A stretch of 7,563 nt of DNA, taken from NCBI GenBank assembly GCA_017745135.1, contig JAGIAB010000146.1:1-7563 (forward strand). Reading direction: 5' to 3'. How positions within the stretch are numbered: position 1 is the first letter of the stretch; the number at the start of each line of letters is the position of its first letter. Under the pieces are notes generated by a model, which saw only the letters and a program-made list of their open reading frames with translations, had not been told where the DNA came from and made no database searches. Origin of the DNA: Flavisolibacter sp. Its GTDB lineage: Bacteria; Bacteroidota; Bacteroidia; Chitinophagales; Chitinophagaceae. This document shows, one piece after another, positions 6,467 through 7,563 of the stretch. Position numbers and translations under genes: made by a program.

Positions 6467-6500
6467 GAAACGTCCCGCTACATGCGGGACGTTTTGTTTA
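6467..6500. terminator. Bidirectional intrinsic terminator between the coiled-coil and fasciclin genes
   Basis: CGTCCCGC (6471-6478) and GCGGGACG (6484-6491) form a perfect 8-bp GC-rich stem around the loop TACAT. Flanking AAA/TTT extends it to 11 bp. On the plus strand the stem runs into TTTTGTTTA, and on the minus strand into TTTCTTTTGT. It can therefore end both the coiled-coil transcript and the convergent fasciclin transcript, and lies 26 bases after one stop and 17 bases before the other. Confidence 0.9.
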
Positions 6501-6516
6501 ATATCTCTTGTCAAAT

Positions 6517-7563
6517 CTATTGAGGTATTAACACCTGGTCAATTTTATGCAATACGCCATTGATGTAATGTTGATCGCTTGTTCCATTTGGTGCAGGTGT
6601 TGGGTTGATAAGAATATTTGAGGCTGATGCATTGGCAACACCTTTTACTGTTGCCGCGGTTACGCCAGTAGGGCCAAATGTTGCTTGAAGACTAACTCCG
6701 GGATGATTAGCAACAGCAGTATTTAAAAGTGTAGGCGTGTTTGTAGCGGCTGAAGGAATATTCACTGAAAAAGAACGTACGCCTAGCAAATGATAAACTA
6801 CTACCCCCTTAACTAATGTAGGTGTAAGTACACTAGCTAAAGCAGGATTGGTAAATACTGTGGGTGAGGATGCCAATGCTGCTGCTGTTGTCTGGGCGGT
6901 TAAAGAGGGCATTCCTTGTGCAATTAAAGCTGCAGTGATTTGAGCAGTTAATAATTGCTGAAAAGAAAGATTGGTTGGAGCAAAAACCGTCAGGTTTGCT
7001 GCAGGATTTTGCAAGCCAGCTTGTAAAGTGCTTGCAGCAGCTACGCCGCTGTCTGCCCTTTGTATTGCGGCCTTCAAATAGGTCAGGTCGGGGTCGTTAT
7101 TAATGCGGTCCCACAAATACTGCGATGGTGGCGCTACCAGAGTAGCCACTTTATGCACGACTCCATTTGATGCAGCAATATCAGCCTGTGTTATAGGAAT
7201 ATTGTTTGCCCATAATAGTGTTCCTCTCTTCGAAGGAAAAATAGACATTCGTAATCCCGGGGGCAGCGAAGCCGATGGTGGCGCCAACACCAGGGCTGTT
7301 GGTTCCTGCATATTAGGAAAGGTCTGTGAAATAATGCTGGATGTTATTTTTTGACCGGGCACCAAATGATAGCGCAAAATCGTATCTAATAATCCGGCTC
7401 TTTGTGCACTTACTGCTGCTGCACTTGGAAAACCAGAGGCCTGGAAAGCAGCATCCGTTGGGGCAAAAAAAGTGAATACACCGGTTGAATCGGATAACAA
7501 GGCATTTAAATTATTTCCGAAAGTAGAATTAGTGGACGCTTTTGTAATTGCTGCCTTCAGGAA
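6517..7563 (-). CDS. Fasciclin (FAS1) two-domain surface protein, N-terminus beyond the window
   Basis: The frame is open to the right edge, so 348 C-terminal residues are visible and the true start lies outside. An apparent TTG start at 7498-7500 sits inside the first FAS1 domain and is not the real start. Numbering from the edge, the first FAS1 domain (about 1-145) opens with FLKAAITKAS, has the H1-type motif FTFFAPTDAAF (30-40), YHLVPG (65-70) and the H2-type NGVVHKVATLV (133-143). The second (about 158-348) repeats this order: YLKAAIQRA (162-170), LTVFAPTNLSF (191-201), VVYHLLG (255-261) and NGVLHKIDQVLIPQ (335-348). Between its H1 and YH motifs is an Ala/Thr/Gln-rich insertion (about 205-245). 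FAS1 proteins are usually exported adhesion or matrix proteins. Here a signal peptide or lipobox would be expected in the missing part. The protein ends just after the second domain, with no type IX sorting domain. Confidence 0.92.
   Translation of the reverse strand, partial: FLKAAITKASTNSTFGNNLNALLSDSTGVFTFFAPTDAAFQASGFPSAAAVSAQRAGLLDTILRYHLVPGQKITSSIISQTFPNMQEPTALVLAPPSASLPPGLRMSIFPSKRGTLLWANNIPITQADIAASNGVVHKVATLVAPPSQYLWDRINNDPDLTYLKAAIQRADSGVAAASTLQAGLQNPAANLTVFAPTNLSFQQLLTAQITAALIAQGMPSLTAQTTAAALASSPTVFTNPALASVLTPTLVKGVVVYHLLGVRSFSVNIPSAATNTPTLLNTAVANHPGVSLQATFGPTGVTAATVKGVANASASNILINPTPAPNGTSDQHYINGVLHKIDQVLIPQ

Noticed and set aside
7498..7500. TTG as the start codon of the fasciclin gene
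   Set aside because: The frame continues upstream to the window edge with typical FAS1 sequence (FLKAAITKAS), so this is an internal Leu codon of a truncated view.

Overview
This window is an ordinary-looking chromosomal segment of a Bacteroidota bacterium, most likely of the Chitinophagaceae type. The reasons are the Bacteroidota-specific long form of PurM, a RibF that begins in the style of that group, a BlaR1-like M56 protease fused to TonB-type domains, start regions without Shine-Dalgarno sites, and promoter-like TAnnTTTG elements. The family placement comes from remembered protein resemblance, not from a search.

Layout, left to right. Bases 1-35 hold the last codons of an upstream gene, probably a BlaI/MecI-type repressor, whose stop overlaps the start of the next gene as ATGA. 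Bases 32-1990 (+) encode a BlaR1-like M56 metallopeptidase. Its extracytoplasmic tail carries two TonB-receptor-plug-like segments and a TonB C-terminal domain. Bases 2073-3257 (-) encode PurM of purine synthesis. A 144-base divergent control region (3258-3401) follows. It carries promoter-like elements for both flanking genes and a heptamer-based imperfect inverted repeat. Bases 3402-4322 (+) encode RibF (FMN/FAD synthesis). Bases 4327-5328 (-) encode HolA, the delta subunit of the DNA polymerase III clamp loader, convergent with ribF with only 4 bases between the stops. After a short intergenic stretch with a sigma-54-like element comes a membrane-anchored coiled-coil protein of unknown function (5458-6441, +). 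A strong bidirectional hairpin terminator lies at 6467-6500. From 6517 to the window edge (-) lies a two-domain fasciclin (FAS1) surface protein whose N-terminus is outside the window.

The genes do not form one pathway: purM, ribF and holA are housekeeping genes in alternating orientation, each with its own control. The only evident two-gene unit is the repressor-protease pair at the left edge, whose expected logic is signal-induced proteolysis relieving repression. No mobile element, CRISPR array, tRNA or rRNA was seen. The points most worth a second look are the plug-like duplication in the M56 protein, the heptamer inverted repeat between purM and ribF, the matched start-proximal promoters of these two genes, and the sigma-54-like site before the coiled-coil gene. 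I do not see convincing evidence of a wholly new multi-gene system.
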